Assembly: GCF_009720385.1 (NCBI RefSeq)
Contig: NZ_WARX01000036.1
Location: 1 to 64,000 of the forward strand
Length of the DNA stretch: 64,000 nucleotides
Reading direction: 5' to 3'
Source of the DNA: Catellatospora vulcania
Lineage (GTDB): Bacteria > Actinomycetota > Actinomycetes > Mycobacteriales > Micromonosporaceae
The translations under genes and the position numbers were made by a program. Position 1 is the first letter of the stretch, and the number at the start of each line of letters is the position of its first letter. Positions 16,576-25,276 of the stretch are shown in pieces. The notes below the pieces were generated by a model. It was not told the origin of the DNA and did not search any database. It saw nothing but the letters and a program-made list of their open reading frames with translations.

Positions 16576-16667
16576 ACCGGGGCGACCTGATCCGCCTCGC
16601 CGTGCTGCTCGTCGTGTGCGGAGGTCTCGGCTGGCTCGCGGGCGGCCTGCGCCGCCCGCACCGCTGA
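16572..16667 (+). CDS. 31-aa single-span membrane micro-protein
   Basis: GTG at 16572 overlaps the preceding stop. 31 residues: RLAVLLVVCGGLGWLAGGL forms the hydrophobic helix, followed by RRPHR. Together with the 51-aa protein it looks like a two-component small membrane module; the partner and role are unknown. It is convergent with murB. Confidence 0.45.
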   Translation: MNRGDLIRLAVLLVVCGGLGWLAGGLRRPHR

Positions 16668-16732
16668 ACCCGGCCCGCGCACCGCTTGAAGCGGCACGCG
16701 CGTCGGTCCGGACACCTGTCGGGGCCTCCGGG

Positions 16733-17788
16733 TCAGAACTCGCAGCCGACCAGGACCGGCTCCGGGCGCAGCGTGACCCCCAGCCGGTCGTGGACCGCAT
16801 CACGGATCTCCGCGGCCAGTTCCAGCAGCTCGCCGGTGGTGCCGCCGCCGCGGTGCGTCAGCGCGAGCAGGTGCTTGGACGAGATCGCGGCTGCGCCGTG
16901 GGCGTAGCCGGGAGTGAAGCCGGCCTGCTCGATCAGCCACGCCGCGCTCACCTTCATCACCCCGTCCGCGCCCGGCCACGCCGGCGGCTCCGCGCCGTCG
17001 AGCCGCCGGCACAGCTCCGCGTACGCCGCGGCGCTCAGCACCGGGTTGGTGAAGAACGAGCCCACCGAGCTGGTGTCGGGGTCGCCCGGGTCGAGCACCA
17101 TGCCCTTGCTCCGGCGCAGCTCCAGCACCTGCTCGCGGACCTGCGCCAGCGGCGCCCGGTCATGCGGCCCGGTGCCGAGCGCGCGGGCCAGCTCGGCGTG
17201 CCCCACCGGGCCGGACAGCGGGTCGCGGCGCAGCCGGAACGTCACGTCGAGCACGATCCAGCGGTCGGTGTACTTGAACACGCTGTTGCGGTACTCGAAG
17301 CGGCAGTCGGCCGGGCTGAACACGGCGACCTCGCCCTCGGTGCGGTCGTACACCGTCACCGACTCGATGGTCTGCGACACGTCCTGCCCGTACGCGCCGA
17401 TGTTCTGGATCGGGGAGCCGCCGGTGGCGCCCGGGATGCCGGACAGGCACTCGACGCCGGCCAGCCCGTCGTCGACGGTCCGGGCGACGAAGTCGTCCCA
17501 CGGGTGACCCGCGGCGACGCGTACCGACACCTCGTCACCGTGCTCGCCGACCACCTCGACCCCGGAGGACCGGATCAGCAGCACGGCGCCGGGGAATCCG
17601 ACGTCGCCGATGACGACGTTGCTGCCCCCGCCGAGGACCAGCAGCGGCTCGCCGGTACGGGAGGCGGAGTGCGCGGCCGACACGATGTCGTCCGCGGACT
17701 CGGCCGTGACCAGCCGTCCGGCCGGGCCTCCCAGCCCTAGGGTGGTCAGGTCGGCGAGCGCGTGGCGGGCGGGACTATTGTCAGACAC
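16733..17788 (-). CDS. murB: MurB, UDP-N-acetylenolpyruvoylglucosamine reductase
   Basis: 351 aa; GTG start at 17788. FAD enzyme that reduces UDP-GlcNAc-enolpyruvate to UDP-MurNAc in peptidoglycan precursor synthesis. Motifs: LVLGGGSNVVIGD (FAD pyrophosphate loop), GLAGVECLSGIPGATGGSPIQNIGAYGQ, the FEYRNSVFK region, and the C-terminal catalytic segment SVGSFFTNP (Ser proton donor) and HRGGGTTGELLELA. Type I layout and normal length. Divergent from the mycothiol-dependent gene. Confidence 0.96.
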   Translation of the reverse strand: MSDNSPARHALADLTTLGLGGPAGRLVTAESADDIVSAAHSASRTGEPLLVLGGGSNVVIGDVGFPGAVLLIRSSGVEVVGEHGDEVSVRVAAGHPWDDFVARTVDDGLAGVECLSGIPGATGGSPIQNIGAYGQDVSQTIESVTVYDRTEGEVAVFSPADCRFEYRNSVFKYTDRWIVLDVTFRLRRDPLSGPVGHAELARALGTGPHDRAPLAQVREQVLELRRSKGMVLDPGDPDTSSVGSFFTNPVLSAAAYAELCRRLDGAEPPAWPGADGVMKVSAAWLIEQAGFTPGYAHGAAAISSKHLLALTHRGGGTTGELLELAAEIRDAVHDRLGVTLRPEPVLVGCEF

Positions 17789-17855
17789 GTCACCACACTA
17801 GTGCCGCCACTGATCCCGAATGACCAGGTGGGGAAGACGCGATGAGGACGAGGCC

Positions 17856-18614
17856 ATGAGAGCTCACGGCAGCAAGGAACTGTGGCTGGACTCGCTGCGC
17901 GCCGACGCGGCCGCGTTCCGGGCCGTCGCCGGCGAGGCCGAACTGACCGCGATCGTGCCCACGTGTCCGGACTGGACCGTGCTGAACCTCGTGCACCACC
18001 TGGGCGGGGTGTACCGGTGGGTGCGCAGCTTCGCCAGCCGCGGCATCACCAGCGCGCCCGACCCGGCGTCCCGGCGGCACGACTACCCGGGCGCGGACGA
18101 GACGCTGACCTGGTTCGACGAGGAGTGCAAGAGCCTGCTGGAGCTGCTCGACGCGCTCGACCCGCACATGCCGGCCTGGAACTGGGCCCCGCAGGCGAAG
18201 ACCGCCGACTTCTGGCACCGCCGGATGGCGCACGAGACCGCTGTGCACCGCTGGGACATGCAGATGTCGCAGGGCATGGCGGAGCCGCTCGACGACCGGC
18301 TGGCCGTCGACGGCATCACCGAGGTGCTGGACAGCTGGCTGCCCGCGGGCCGCCGCAAGGGCCCCACCGACCGGTACGGCGTCGTGCAGCTCACCGCGCC
18401 CGAGGAGGGCCAGGAGTGGTTCGTCCGGCTGCGCGGGGAGGGCATCGCCCTGCTCGACACCGACACCCTGCTCGACGCCGACGGCCCGGACACCCGGGTG
18501 CACGCGGCCGGCCCGGCCAGTGACCTGATGCTCGCCCTGTGGGGCCGGATCGGTTTCGACACGCTCGAGGTGAGCGGCGACGAGTCGCTGCTGACCTGCC
18601 TGCGTACCGGCTGA
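17856..18614 (+). CDS. Maleylpyruvate isomerase-family, mycothiol-dependent enzyme
   Basis: 252 aa; ATG 17856 follows GATGAGGACGAGG; an in-frame ATG at 17820 lacks a ribosome site. DinB/MDMPI fold: WTVLNLVHHLGGVYRW provides the first metal His, and FWHRRMAHETAVHRWDMQ the His/Glu/His of the second half; the C-terminal SCP2-like part starts near residue 165. The family uses mycothiol for isomerisation or conjugation, consistent with mshA and mshD in this window. The substrate is unknown. 12 nt upstream of the LacI regulator, so possibly co-transcribed. Confidence 0.88.
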   Translation: MRAHGSKELWLDSLRADAAAFRAVAGEAELTAIVPTCPDWTVLNLVHHLGGVYRWVRSFASRGITSAPDPASRRHDYPGADETLTWFDEECKSLLELLDALDPHMPAWNWAPQAKTADFWHRRMAHETAVHRWDMQMSQGMAEPLDDRLAVDGITEVLDSWLPAGRRKGPTDRYGVVQLTAPEEGQEWFVRLRGEGIALLDTDTLLDADGPDTRVHAAGPASDLMLALWGRIGFDTLEVSGDESLLTCLRTG

Positions 18615-18626
18615 GCGGCGGCGTCG

Positions 18627-19625
18627 ATGCCCCGGCCGACCCTCGAACAGGTCGCGCAGCGGGCCGGGGTGTCCCGGGCTACCGTGTCGCGCGTCGTCAA
18701 CGACTCCCCCACCGTCGCCGAGTCCATCCGCACCGCGGTGCGCCGGGCCATCGACGAGCTGGGGTACGTGCCCAACCAGGCCGCACGCAGCCTGGTCACC
18801 CAGCGCACCGACTCGTACGCGCTGATCCTGCCGGAGAGCCCGTCCCGGGTGTTCTCCGACGACCAGTTCTTCCCCGGCATCATCCGCGGCGTCAGCCAGG
18901 AGCTCGACTCCGCGGACAAGCAGCTGGTGCTGATGGTGGCGGGCTCGCAGGCCAGCCACGACCGCATCGAGCGGTACGCGCTGGCCCGGCACATCGACGG
19001 CGTGCTGATCGCCTCGATGCACGGCGCCGACCCGCTGCCCGGCACGCTGGCCCGGATGGGCATCCCGGTGCTGTGCGGCGGCCGCCCGCTCGGCCAGACC
19101 GGGGTGCCCTACGTCGAGGTCGACAACGTCAACGGCGGCCGGATGGCGGTGCGCCACCTGCTGGAGACCGGGCGCACCCGGATCGCCACCATCGCCGGCC
19201 CGCAGGACATGGTGGCCGGCATCGACCGGCTCACCGGATACCGCGAGGAGCTGCGCGGCAGCGACCGCCGCTCGATCGTGGCCGTCGGCGACTTCACCCG
19301 CGACTCCGGCGCGGTGGCCATGCGCCAGCTCCTGGAGGACGACCCCGACCTGGACGCCGTCTTCGTCGCCTCGGACCTGATGGCCCACGGCGCGCTCCAG
19401 GCCCTGCAGGCCGCGGGCCGCCGCGTGCCCGACGACGTCGCCGTGATCGGCTTCGACGACATCGCCCTGGCCCGCTACACCGAACCCCCGCTGAGCACGG
19501 TCCGCCAGCCCATCGTCGGCCAGGGCCGCGAAATGGCCCGCCAGCTCCTGCGCCTGGCCGCCGGCGAATCCATCGCCGACAGCGTCATCCTCCCCACGGA
19601 ACTCGTCATCCGCGGCACCACCTGA
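18627..19625 (+). CDS. LacI-family transcriptional regulator
   Basis: 332 aa. N-terminal HTH with LEQVAQRAGVSRATVSRVVN and the hinge LGYVPNQAARSL; periplasmic-binding-protein-like effector domain from about residue 60, with the family-typical GFDDIALARYTEPPLSTVRQP near the C-terminus. Controls sugar or other small-molecule genes; no sugar operon is adjacent, so the target is unclear. A family-3 hairpin follows the stop. Confidence 0.94.
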   Translation: MPRPTLEQVAQRAGVSRATVSRVVNDSPTVAESIRTAVRRAIDELGYVPNQAARSLVTQRTDSYALILPESPSRVFSDDQFFPGIIRGVSQELDSADKQLVLMVAGSQASHDRIERYALARHIDGVLIASMHGADPLPGTLARMGIPVLCGGRPLGQTGVPYVEVDNVNGGRMAVRHLLETGRTRIATIAGPQDMVAGIDRLTGYREELRGSDRRSIVAVGDFTRDSGAVAMRQLLEDDPDLDAVFVASDLMAHGALQALQAAGRRVPDDVAVIGFDDIALARYTEPPLSTVRQPIVGQGREMARQLLRLAAGESIADSVILPTELVIRGTT

Positions 19626-19631
19626 CCGAGC

Positions 19632-19687
19632 GAAGGAAGGGCACCTTCTTAACGCTATGCGTTGTAGAAGGTGCCCTTGTTAACGCT
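19632..19687. repeat. Family-3 palindrome
   Basis: GAAGGAAGGGCACCTTCTTA with an opposing arm GTAGAAGGTGCCCTTGTTAA, centre ACGCTATGCGTT. Lies between convergent genes and may double as a terminator. Nearly identical to the copy at 43.0 kb. Confidence 0.9.
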
Positions 19688-19770
19688 GCATGTGTCGTGA
19701 CCAGGCCGAACACGGCGGGCTCGCCGGGTCGGGTCTGGCCGGCGGGACGAGGCAGCCCGCTGCGCTCCGG

Positions 19771-21879
19771 TCAGCGGAGGGTCACGGTGGCCAGGACCGG
19801 GAAGTGGTCGCTGGCGGTGACCTGGTCGAGGACGGCGAAGTCGGTGAAGGCGACCTGTGGGGATCCGAAGACCCAGTCCACCCGGTTGGTGGGCCGGTCG
19901 GTCGGCGAGGTCCAGGCCGCGCCGTGACCGGTGGCGTCCTGCGCCGACACCCAGCCCGCGCCCGTGAACGAGCGCTGCTCGGGCCAGCTCGGCCAGAAGT
20001 TGAAGTCCCCGGCGATCAGCGTCGGCGCGGCCGGGTCGACCTGCGCCAGCAGGCTGTCGATCTGCGCCAGCCGGGTCGGCGTGTTCGGCTTGCGGTGGGT
20101 CAGGTGCGCGGTGACCACGTCGAGGCTGCGGCCATCGTGCAGGGTCAGTGTCGCCTTCAGATACGACCGCCACATCGGCCCCTGCCCGTACGGCAGCAGC
20201 CCGGTGCGCACCGAGCCGACCGGCAGCCGGGTCAGCAGCAGGTTGCCGAACTGCCCGTCCGCGGCCGGCGACCAGGTGAACGGCATACCCAGCTCACGGG
20301 ACAGGTACTCGGCCACGTCCACCCCGCCGCCGATGGCCCAGCCCCGGCTGACCTCCTGCAGCACCACCACATCCGGGTCGGCGGCCCGGATCGCCGCGGC
20401 GAGCTGCTGCGGGTTCGCCTGGCCGGACGCGTCGTCCCGGCCGTACTTGACGTTCCAGCTCAGCACCCGCAGCTCGGTGGTGCTCGCGAGGACGGGCTCG
20501 GCGGTAGGCCGGGTCGCGTGCATCAGCGCCGGGACCACCAGGGCGAGCGCGACTACCCCGGTGACCAGGGCGGGCCGTGCCACGAGCGGGCGCAGTTCCA
20601 CCCGCCAGCCGCCCGGGTGGAAGGGCCGCCGCCCCATCCCGGCGAGCCCGACGGCGACCGCGAGCGCGATCAGCAGCCACCGGTTGTCGAACGGCAGCGG
20701 CATGTCGTAGTGCACCTGGAACAGCAGCACGGGCAGCACCCAGACCAGCCCGTACGCCCAGTCGCCGCGATTGCCGGGGGCCGCGGCCGCCCGTGCGACG
20801 GCGACCGCCGCGGACAGCTGCGTCAGCGCGATGCCGAGCAGCACCCACGGGCCCGCGCCCCACCAGGCCAGGGCGAGGCCGCCGACCATCCCGGCGAGCG
20901 CCGCCGAGCCCGCGATCCAGTGGTCGGGCTCCGGGATCGCGTTCGTGCCGCCGTGCAGCGTCAGCCGGCGCACCAGCTCGATCGCGACCAGCAGCACCCC
21001 GATCAGGACGGCCAGGCACAGCTGCAGCGCGACCCCTGACTGCGACGCGGCGAACGCGGCGTTGCCCAGCGTCGTCGTCCACAGCGCGAGGTACCCGCCC
21101 AGCGCCCAGGTGCGCCCGTTGGCCGCGGGTGCCACCTCGGGCGCACGCGGCAGGACCAGCAGCGCCAGCGCCGCCAGCACCATGGCCGGCACCAGCAGCC
21201 CGGTGAGGTCGCCGCGGTGCCACAGCCCGTCCCAGGTCACCGAGAACGACCGCGCGGCCAGGTCGAGCACCCCACCGGCCAGCAGCCCGACCGTCACCGT
21301 CACCGGATCACCGAACCGGCGCACCGCCCCGGCCAGCGCGACCAGCCCCAGCACCGCCCCGAGCGCCACCACGACCAGCGTCGGCTCCAGATAAGGCGCA
21401 CCCCCGCCGATCCGCACCACCGCCAGCACCCCCACGGTCACCGCGAGGAAGGGCGCCTTCCTGACGCCATGGGTGGAGGAAGGGCCCCTTCTTAACGCCA
21501 GCAGCAGGCCGGGCAGGGCGAATACGGCCAGTGCGACGAGGGCGGCGTTGACGATGCCGATCGGCCCGGCCAGCTGGTCCAGCAGCGGCCCACAGGCACG
21601 CAGCGACTCTGCGGTGACGGCGAACAGCAGCGCGACGACCGCCACCCGCCGCCAGGAGGCGGCACGCGCTGCGCCAGCGGAGACGGTCCCGCCGGCGCCT
21701 TGGCGGAGTCCGGCTCCGGCAGGCCGGCGAGCCCGTTCGGCGTCGACGGTCCCGCTCGCGCCTTGGCGGAGACCGGCCTCGGCCGACTCGGCGTCAGCGG
21801 AGGCGACACCGCCGGACGGGAGGCGCTCGGGTGTGAGGCTGCCGGACGGTGCTGCGCCGGGGGCGGGGTGGCTGGGCAT
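19771..21879 (-). CDS. Polytopic membrane protein with C-terminal endonuclease/exonuclease/phosphatase domain
   Basis: 702 aa; ATG 21879 with AGGTAG, 5 nt after the EI24 stop. Residues 1-75 are low-complexity with a direct repeat (AGLRQGA-GTV twice). About 12 membrane helices follow (to about residue 455). The C-terminal EEP domain has VLSWNVKYG, VVLQEV, IAGDFNFWP and SDHFPV: the catalytic Asn, Glu, Asp/Asn and His set. Such fusions occur in actinobacteria and may act on lipids or phosphodiesters at the cell surface. A family-3 repeat lies within the gene at about residues 127-145 without breaking the frame. Confidence 0.85.
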   Translation of the reverse strand: MPSHPAPGAAPSGSLTPERLPSGGVASADAESAEAGLRQGASGTVDAERARRPAGAGLRQGAGGTVSAGAARAASWRRVAVVALLFAVTAESLRACGPLLDQLAGPIGIVNAALVALAVFALPGLLLALRRGPSSTHGVRKAPFLAVTVGVLAVVRIGGGAPYLEPTLVVVALGAVLGLVALAGAVRRFGDPVTVTVGLLAGGVLDLAARSFSVTWDGLWHRGDLTGLLVPAMVLAALALLVLPRAPEVAPAANGRTWALGGYLALWTTTLGNAAFAASQSGVALQLCLAVLIGVLLVAIELVRRLTLHGGTNAIPEPDHWIAGSAALAGMVGGLALAWWGAGPWVLLGIALTQLSAAVAVARAAAAPGNRGDWAYGLVWVLPVLLFQVHYDMPLPFDNRWLLIALAVAVGLAGMGRRPFHPGGWRVELRPLVARPALVTGVVALALVVPALMHATRPTAEPVLASTTELRVLSWNVKYGRDDASGQANPQQLAAAIRAADPDVVVLQEVSRGWAIGGGVDVAEYLSRELGMPFTWSPAADGQFGNLLLTRLPVGSVRTGLLPYGQGPMWRSYLKATLTLHDGRSLDVVTAHLTHRKPNTPTRLAQIDSLLAQVDPAAPTLIAGDFNFWPSWPEQRSFTGAGWVSAQDATGHGAAWTSPTDRPTNRVDWVFGSPQVAFTDFAVLDQVTASDHFPVLATVTLR
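21446..21498. repeat. Family-3 palindrome inside a coding region
   Basis: GAGGAAGGGCGCCTTCCTGA and GAGGAAGGGCCCCTTCTTAA-type arms. It is translated in the membrane EEP protein as the segment around RRGPSSTHGVRKAPF, between two membrane helices. Confidence 0.8.
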
Positions 21880-21884
21880 GGGCT

Positions 21885-22676
21885 CTACCTGTCGATCGGG
21901 AGGCCGAGGGAGCGGCGGGCGAGCAGGGTGCCGCCGGCGACCGCGGCGGGCATGATCAGCACCGCGCCGAACGGGATCAGGAAGCAGCAGAACACCGCGA
22001 CGCCGAAGCCCAGCGCGCTCGCCCGGTGCCTGCGCAGCGCCACCCGGCGGTCCGGCAGCCGCAGGCCGCGGCGGTTGAAGGCGACCGCGACGAGTTCCAG
22101 CGCCAGGAACCAGCCGCCCACGAACGCGCCGATCACCGGGATCACCGTCTGCCCGACCACGGGGATGAAACCACCGGCGAACAGCGGGATCGCGATCATC
22201 AGAGACACCGCCAGCAGCCGCAGCGCATCGAAGATGCTGCGGCGCAGCTCCTGGTGCCACGGCAGATCGACCGCATCGGGTACGCCGCCGAAGTCCTCCT
22301 CGACCGCAGCCCCGATCGCCTCGTAGAACGGGTCGCCGATCAGCAGCGTCACCGCGGTGAACGACACCACCGCGAAGAGCCCGCTGACACCCACCAGGGC
22401 GATCCCGGCCAGCAGCCGCACCGAAGAGCGCAGGTCTTCGGACCAGTCGTCGGCGAACCAGGTGACGGTGCCCGACAGCCCGTCAAGGTTGTAGAACAGC
22501 AGCGTGAACAGCCCTGCGAACAGCAGCAGGCTGAGCACCGCCGGGATCAGCCCCAGCAGGATCAGCTTCGGGCTGCGCACGTAGCGCCCGATGCCCCGCA
22601 GGAGCAGACGTACGCCGATGAAGAACTCTGAGACCGCTCGACCTGCCACGAACGGGGAGCCTAGCTCCCCGGTCAA
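21885..22676 (-). CDS. EI24/CysZ-like membrane protein
   Basis: 263 aa if TTG 22676 (TTGA overlap with the hydrolase stop) is the start; GTG 22649 is an alternative. EI24 domain: FFIGVRLLLRGIGRYVRSPK at the N-terminus, DPFYEAIGAAVEE in the middle and FIPVVGQTVIPVIGAFVGGW. Four or so membrane helices. CysZ proteins mediate sulfate uptake in proteobacteria; actinobacterial members are uncharacterised. Contiguous with the genes on both sides, suggesting an operon. Confidence 0.87.
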   Translation of the reverse strand: MTGELGSPFVAGRAVSEFFIGVRLLLRGIGRYVRSPKLILLGLIPAVLSLLLFAGLFTLLFYNLDGLSGTVTWFADDWSEDLRSSVRLLAGIALVGVSGLFAVVSFTAVTLLIGDPFYEAIGAAVEEDFGGVPDAVDLPWHQELRRSIFDALRLLAVSLMIAIPLFAGGFIPVVGQTVIPVIGAFVGGWFLALELVAVAFNRRGLRLPDRRVALRRHRASALGFGVAVFCCFLIPFGAVLIMPAAVAGGTLLARRSLGLPIDR

Positions 22677-23566
22677 CCGTTCAAGAAGCCGGAAACCCGT
22701 TCCCGCAGGTCAACGCGTTCGTGCCAGAGCACCGACGGGCGGTTGTAGATGTGCAGGGTCGCGTCCGGCAGCACGGCTGCCAACTCCTCGGCGACCGAGG
22801 CCGGGTGCAGGTCGTCGCCGATGCAGCCGATGACCAGCACCTGGGCGCTGACGTCCCGGAGCAGGTTCACGTCCGGCACCGGCACCTGGTCGGGCAGGGT
22901 GAGCAGGCCGCTGCTCAGACCGGTGTTCATCAGCGTGTTGAGGCGCTGGCGCACGTACGCCCAGCCGGACGCGCCGTTGCGCGCCGACGGCGGGATCTCC
23001 TCGACCACCGCGTTGGCGACGGCCGGCAGGTCACCGCTGTTGATCGCCTCCAGCAGGTTGACCAGCCGGCGGCGGGCCGCCTCGGGCCGCGGCCGGTCGA
23101 GCACCGCGGGCAGGAACAGCACCACCTTCTCGAACCGGTCCGGGGTCTCGGCCAGCAGCCGGCACAGCGCGCCCGCGCCCAGGCTCACCCCGAGGGCCCG
23201 GGTGGCGCCCGTCATGTCGGCGATCGCGCGCAGGTCGCGGGCCAGGTCGCCGTAGTCCCAGGAGCCGCGCGGCGAGCTGGACTCGCCGTGGCCGCGGAAC
23301 TGGAAGAACACCCGCTTGCCGGTGACGGCGCTGCCGAGCGGCCGGGTCTCGGCGATGCCGTGGCCGAGCCCGTGCGCGAAGACGGTGACCGGCTCGCCGA
23401 CGCCGGTGCTGAGCCGCTCCAGCTGTACGCCGTGCGGGGTGTCGACGATCTCGGTGGGCAGCGCGGGCGGGGCCGGGCGGCCCGTGTTCGGGGCGGAGTT
23501 GCGCGGCTTGCCGAGGCGTCGGGGGAATCCGTCCGGCGGGGGCGGCCAGCGCAGATCGTTGATCAC
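22673..23566 (-). CDS. Alpha/beta hydrolase
   Basis: 297 aa, GTG start. Alpha/beta-hydrolase fold: VFAHGLGHG (oxyanion loop), FQFRGHGESS, nucleophile elbow GVSLGAG, VLVIGCIGDDLHP (acid residue) and a late His region (NRPSVLWHERVDL). The specific substrate is unknown. It lies 4 nt downstream of the DUF2516 gene and overlaps the EI24 start, so it probably belongs to the hbhA-region transcript. Confidence 0.86.
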   Translation of the reverse strand: MINDLRWPPPPDGFPRRLGKPRNSAPNTGRPAPPALPTEIVDTPHGVQLERLSTGVGEPVTVFAHGLGHGIAETRPLGSAVTGKRVFFQFRGHGESSSPRGSWDYGDLARDLRAIADMTGATRALGVSLGAGALCRLLAETPDRFEKVVLFLPAVLDRPRPEAARRRLVNLLEAINSGDLPAVANAVVEEIPPSARNGASGWAYVRQRLNTLMNTGLSSGLLTLPDQVPVPDVNLLRDVSAQVLVIGCIGDDLHPASVAEELAAVLPDATLHIYNRPSVLWHERVDLRERVSGFLNG

Positions 23567-23570
23567 CAGG

Positions 23571-23858
23571 TCACCAGGGTCCCTCGGCGGCCTCGCGCAG
23601 GCCGCGGCGCACGTCCAGCAGGTAGTACGCGGCGAGGCCGGCGCCGATGTACGCGAAGATGCCGAAGCCCGCGAAGGCGGTCAGCAGGACCAGCAGGCCC
23701 ATCACGAGCATCCAGCCGACCTTGGGCATGGTGCCGATCGCGGGGAACGCCTCCTTGCGCCGGATCACGCAGTCCCCGAAGGCCCAGAGCAGGACCCCGA
23801 GGATCAAAATCCACAGGATGATGTTGATCCAGCTCTGGATGACGAACGCAGCAGGCAT
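23571..23858 (-). CDS. DUF2516 membrane protein
   Basis: 95 aa with three hydrophobic segments: SWINIILWILILGVLLWAFG, VGWMLVMGLLVLLTAF and GIFAYIGAGLAAYYLLDVR. This matches the DUF2516 family (Rv0476-like). Its place downstream of the HbhA-like gene repeats the mycobacterial order. ATG 23858. Function unknown. Confidence 0.9.
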   Translation of the reverse strand: MPAAFVIQSWINIILWILILGVLLWAFGDCVIRRKEAFPAIGTMPKVGWMLVMGLLVLLTAFAGFGIFAYIGAGLAAYYLLDVRRGLREAAEGPW

Positions 23859-23968
23859 GGCTCACAGCTTAGAACCATCGAGCCCGGCATCCCAGCGGTG
23901 ACGACGCCGGATACGTCTCGTCGCGGCGTGCCGACCGGTCGATCGGCTCACCGCGACGAGATCGGTTG

Positions 23969-24499
23969 TCACTTCGAGGCGCGCGGCGGCTTCTTCGCGG
24001 CGGGCTTGGCGGCCGGGGGCACGTCCTCGGACGGCTTGTCCCCGGACTTGGCCTCAGCCTTGGTCTCAGCCTTGGTCTCCGCCGTGTGGGCGGAGGCGGT
24101 CTCGGTCTTCGGCTCGAAGCCCGGCGTCGCGGGCTCCGTGAACGCCTGCTCGCCGCGGGCGACCAGGGCGTCGTAGAGCTTCGTGGCCTTCTCCGCCGCG
24201 GTCTGCGTGCCGGCGACGATGCTGTCGCGGATCTGCGCGGCGTCGACCTTCGAGGTGAACTCGGCGGCCTTGCTGGTGGCGAAGGCGCCGTACTCGTTGG
24301 CCTTGGCCTTCCACTGCGGCACGTCGGTCTTGGCGGCCTGGTCGGCGAACTCCGCGGCCTTGTCGCGCAGCTTGTCGGCCAGCTCGGGCAGCTTGCGCAG
24401 CTGCTCGTACGCCATGTCGCCGACGCCCGCCGCGGCGTAGAACGCGCTCGGGTAGGTGCGGTCGTCGGTCTTGTTCGACTTGCTCGACGTCTGGGTCAT
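23969..24499 (-). CDS. hbhA: Heparin-binding hemagglutinin (HbhA)-like protein
   Basis: 176 aa. ATG 24499 is favoured because GGAGGAACA lies about 9 nt upstream; a GTG at 24505 is in frame. N-terminal half is a long coiled-coil-forming helix (YAAAGVGDMAYEQLRKLPEL, KAAEFADQAAK); the C-terminal third is Lys/Ala/Pro-rich (KAETKAEAK, PAAKKPPRASK), as in HbhA where this tail binds heparin and membranes. In mycobacteria HbhA is an adhesin that also organises lipid inclusions; here a role in membrane or lipid domains is more plausible than adhesion. Coupled to the XRE regulator upstream. Confidence 0.85.
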   Translation of the reverse strand: MTQTSSKSNKTDDRTYPSAFYAAAGVGDMAYEQLRKLPELADKLRDKAAEFADQAAKTDVPQWKAKANEYGAFATSKAAEFTSKVDAAQIRDSIVAGTQTAAEKATKLYDALVARGEQAFTEPATPGFEPKTETASAHTAETKAETKAEAKSGDKPSEDVPPAAKPAAKKPPRASK

Positions 24500-24501
24500 G
24501 G

Positions 24502-24972
24502 TCACTGTTCCTCCTGTGCCTGCTTACGCACGGCCTTCTTGACCGCCTTCTTGACCGCCGGCTTCTTCGCCGTGGCAACGGTCGGCTCCGCCGGGTCCGC
24601 CGCGGGGGCGGCCTGCGGGGTGGCGGCCTCTTCGGCGCGCGCGTTCTCGCGTACGAACGTCTCGTAGATCTGCGTGAGTGACTGTTTCTGCGCGACCGTC
24701 AGCAGCGGGTCGGCCGCGACGGCGGTCGGCACGCCCTGGTGGTCGTCAGAGCCGAGCAGCCCGGCCTTGAGGTACATGGCCGGGGTGGAGACCCGCAGCG
24801 CCGCAGCCAGCTGCGCCAGGACCTCAGCGGACGGCTTGCGCAGCCCGCGTTCGATCTGGCTGAGGTACGGATTGCTGATGTTGGCCTGCTCGGCCAGCTG
24901 CCGCAGGGAGATGCGGGCGTTCTCCCGCAAGTCCTTGATGAAGGCGCCGATGTCGGGACTCTGCACGTCCAC
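24502..24972 (-). CDS. XRE-family regulator upstream of hbhA (Rv0474-like)
   Basis: 156 aa from GTG 24972; GTG 24966 and an upstream in-frame start are possible. HTH at about residues 5-65: LRENARISLRQLAEQANIS and PYLSQIERGLRKPSAEVL. The C-terminus ends in Lys/Ala repeats (KKPAVKKAVKKAVRKQ), reminiscent of the HbhA tail next door. It overlaps or abuts hbhA, likely autoregulating the pair; an AT-rich GCTAGCAA/TTGCTAAC inverted repeat lies just upstream. Confidence 0.9.
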   Translation of the reverse strand: MDVQSPDIGAFIKDLRENARISLRQLAEQANISNPYLSQIERGLRKPSAEVLAQLAAALRVSTPAMYLKAGLLGSDDHQGVPTAVAADPLLTVAQKQSLTQIYETFVRENARAEEAATPQAAPAADPAEPTVATAKKPAVKKAVKKAVRKQAQEEQ

Positions 24973-24988
24973 CAAGCTACCCACGACT

Positions 24989-25016
24989 GCTAGCAACAGC
25001 AAGCATATTGCTAACT
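24989..25016. promoter_or_regulatory. Candidate operator/promoter of the hbhA regulator operon
   Basis: GCTAGCAA and TTGCTAAC form a near-perfect inverted repeat in an AT-rich patch containing GCATATTGC, immediately upstream of the XRE gene start. Confidence 0.4.
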
Positions 25017-25095
25017 GCGCGCTAGCGACCTACGCCACGCCGCAAACCACCCCATCCCCGACCCACCCCAGCTCCCGGGCTCCCGCCCCCAGCTG

Positions 25096-25155
25096 GTTGA
25101 TCATGAACTTATGGCACGGGTCACCGGCGTGTCCCCGCCACAACTTCATGATCAC
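25096..25155. repeat. Family-2 palindrome, left member of a pair
   Basis: GTTGATCATGAACTTATGGC then CACGGGTCACCGGCGTG and CACAACTTCATGATCAC. Plus orientation; partner at 25277. Together they bound a 239-bp unit that encloses a family-1 palindrome. Confidence 0.9.
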
Positions 25156-25183
25156 CTCTGCTCGCCCGCGAGCCGCTGGCGGT

Positions 25184-25244
25184 GATCGCTGTTTGTGGTC
25201 AGAAACTGCGGTCGGACCGCAGCTTCTGACCACAAACGGCGATC
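25184..25244. repeat. Family-1 palindrome inside a family-2 pair
   Basis: GATCGCTGTTTGTGGTCAGA and TCTGACCACAAACGGCGATC arms plus an inner CTGCGGTC/GACCGCAG: nearly perfect over 61 bp. Confidence 0.9.
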
Positions 25245-25276
25245 TTTCCGATGCCACGGGCCGGCCCAGCAGTCGA

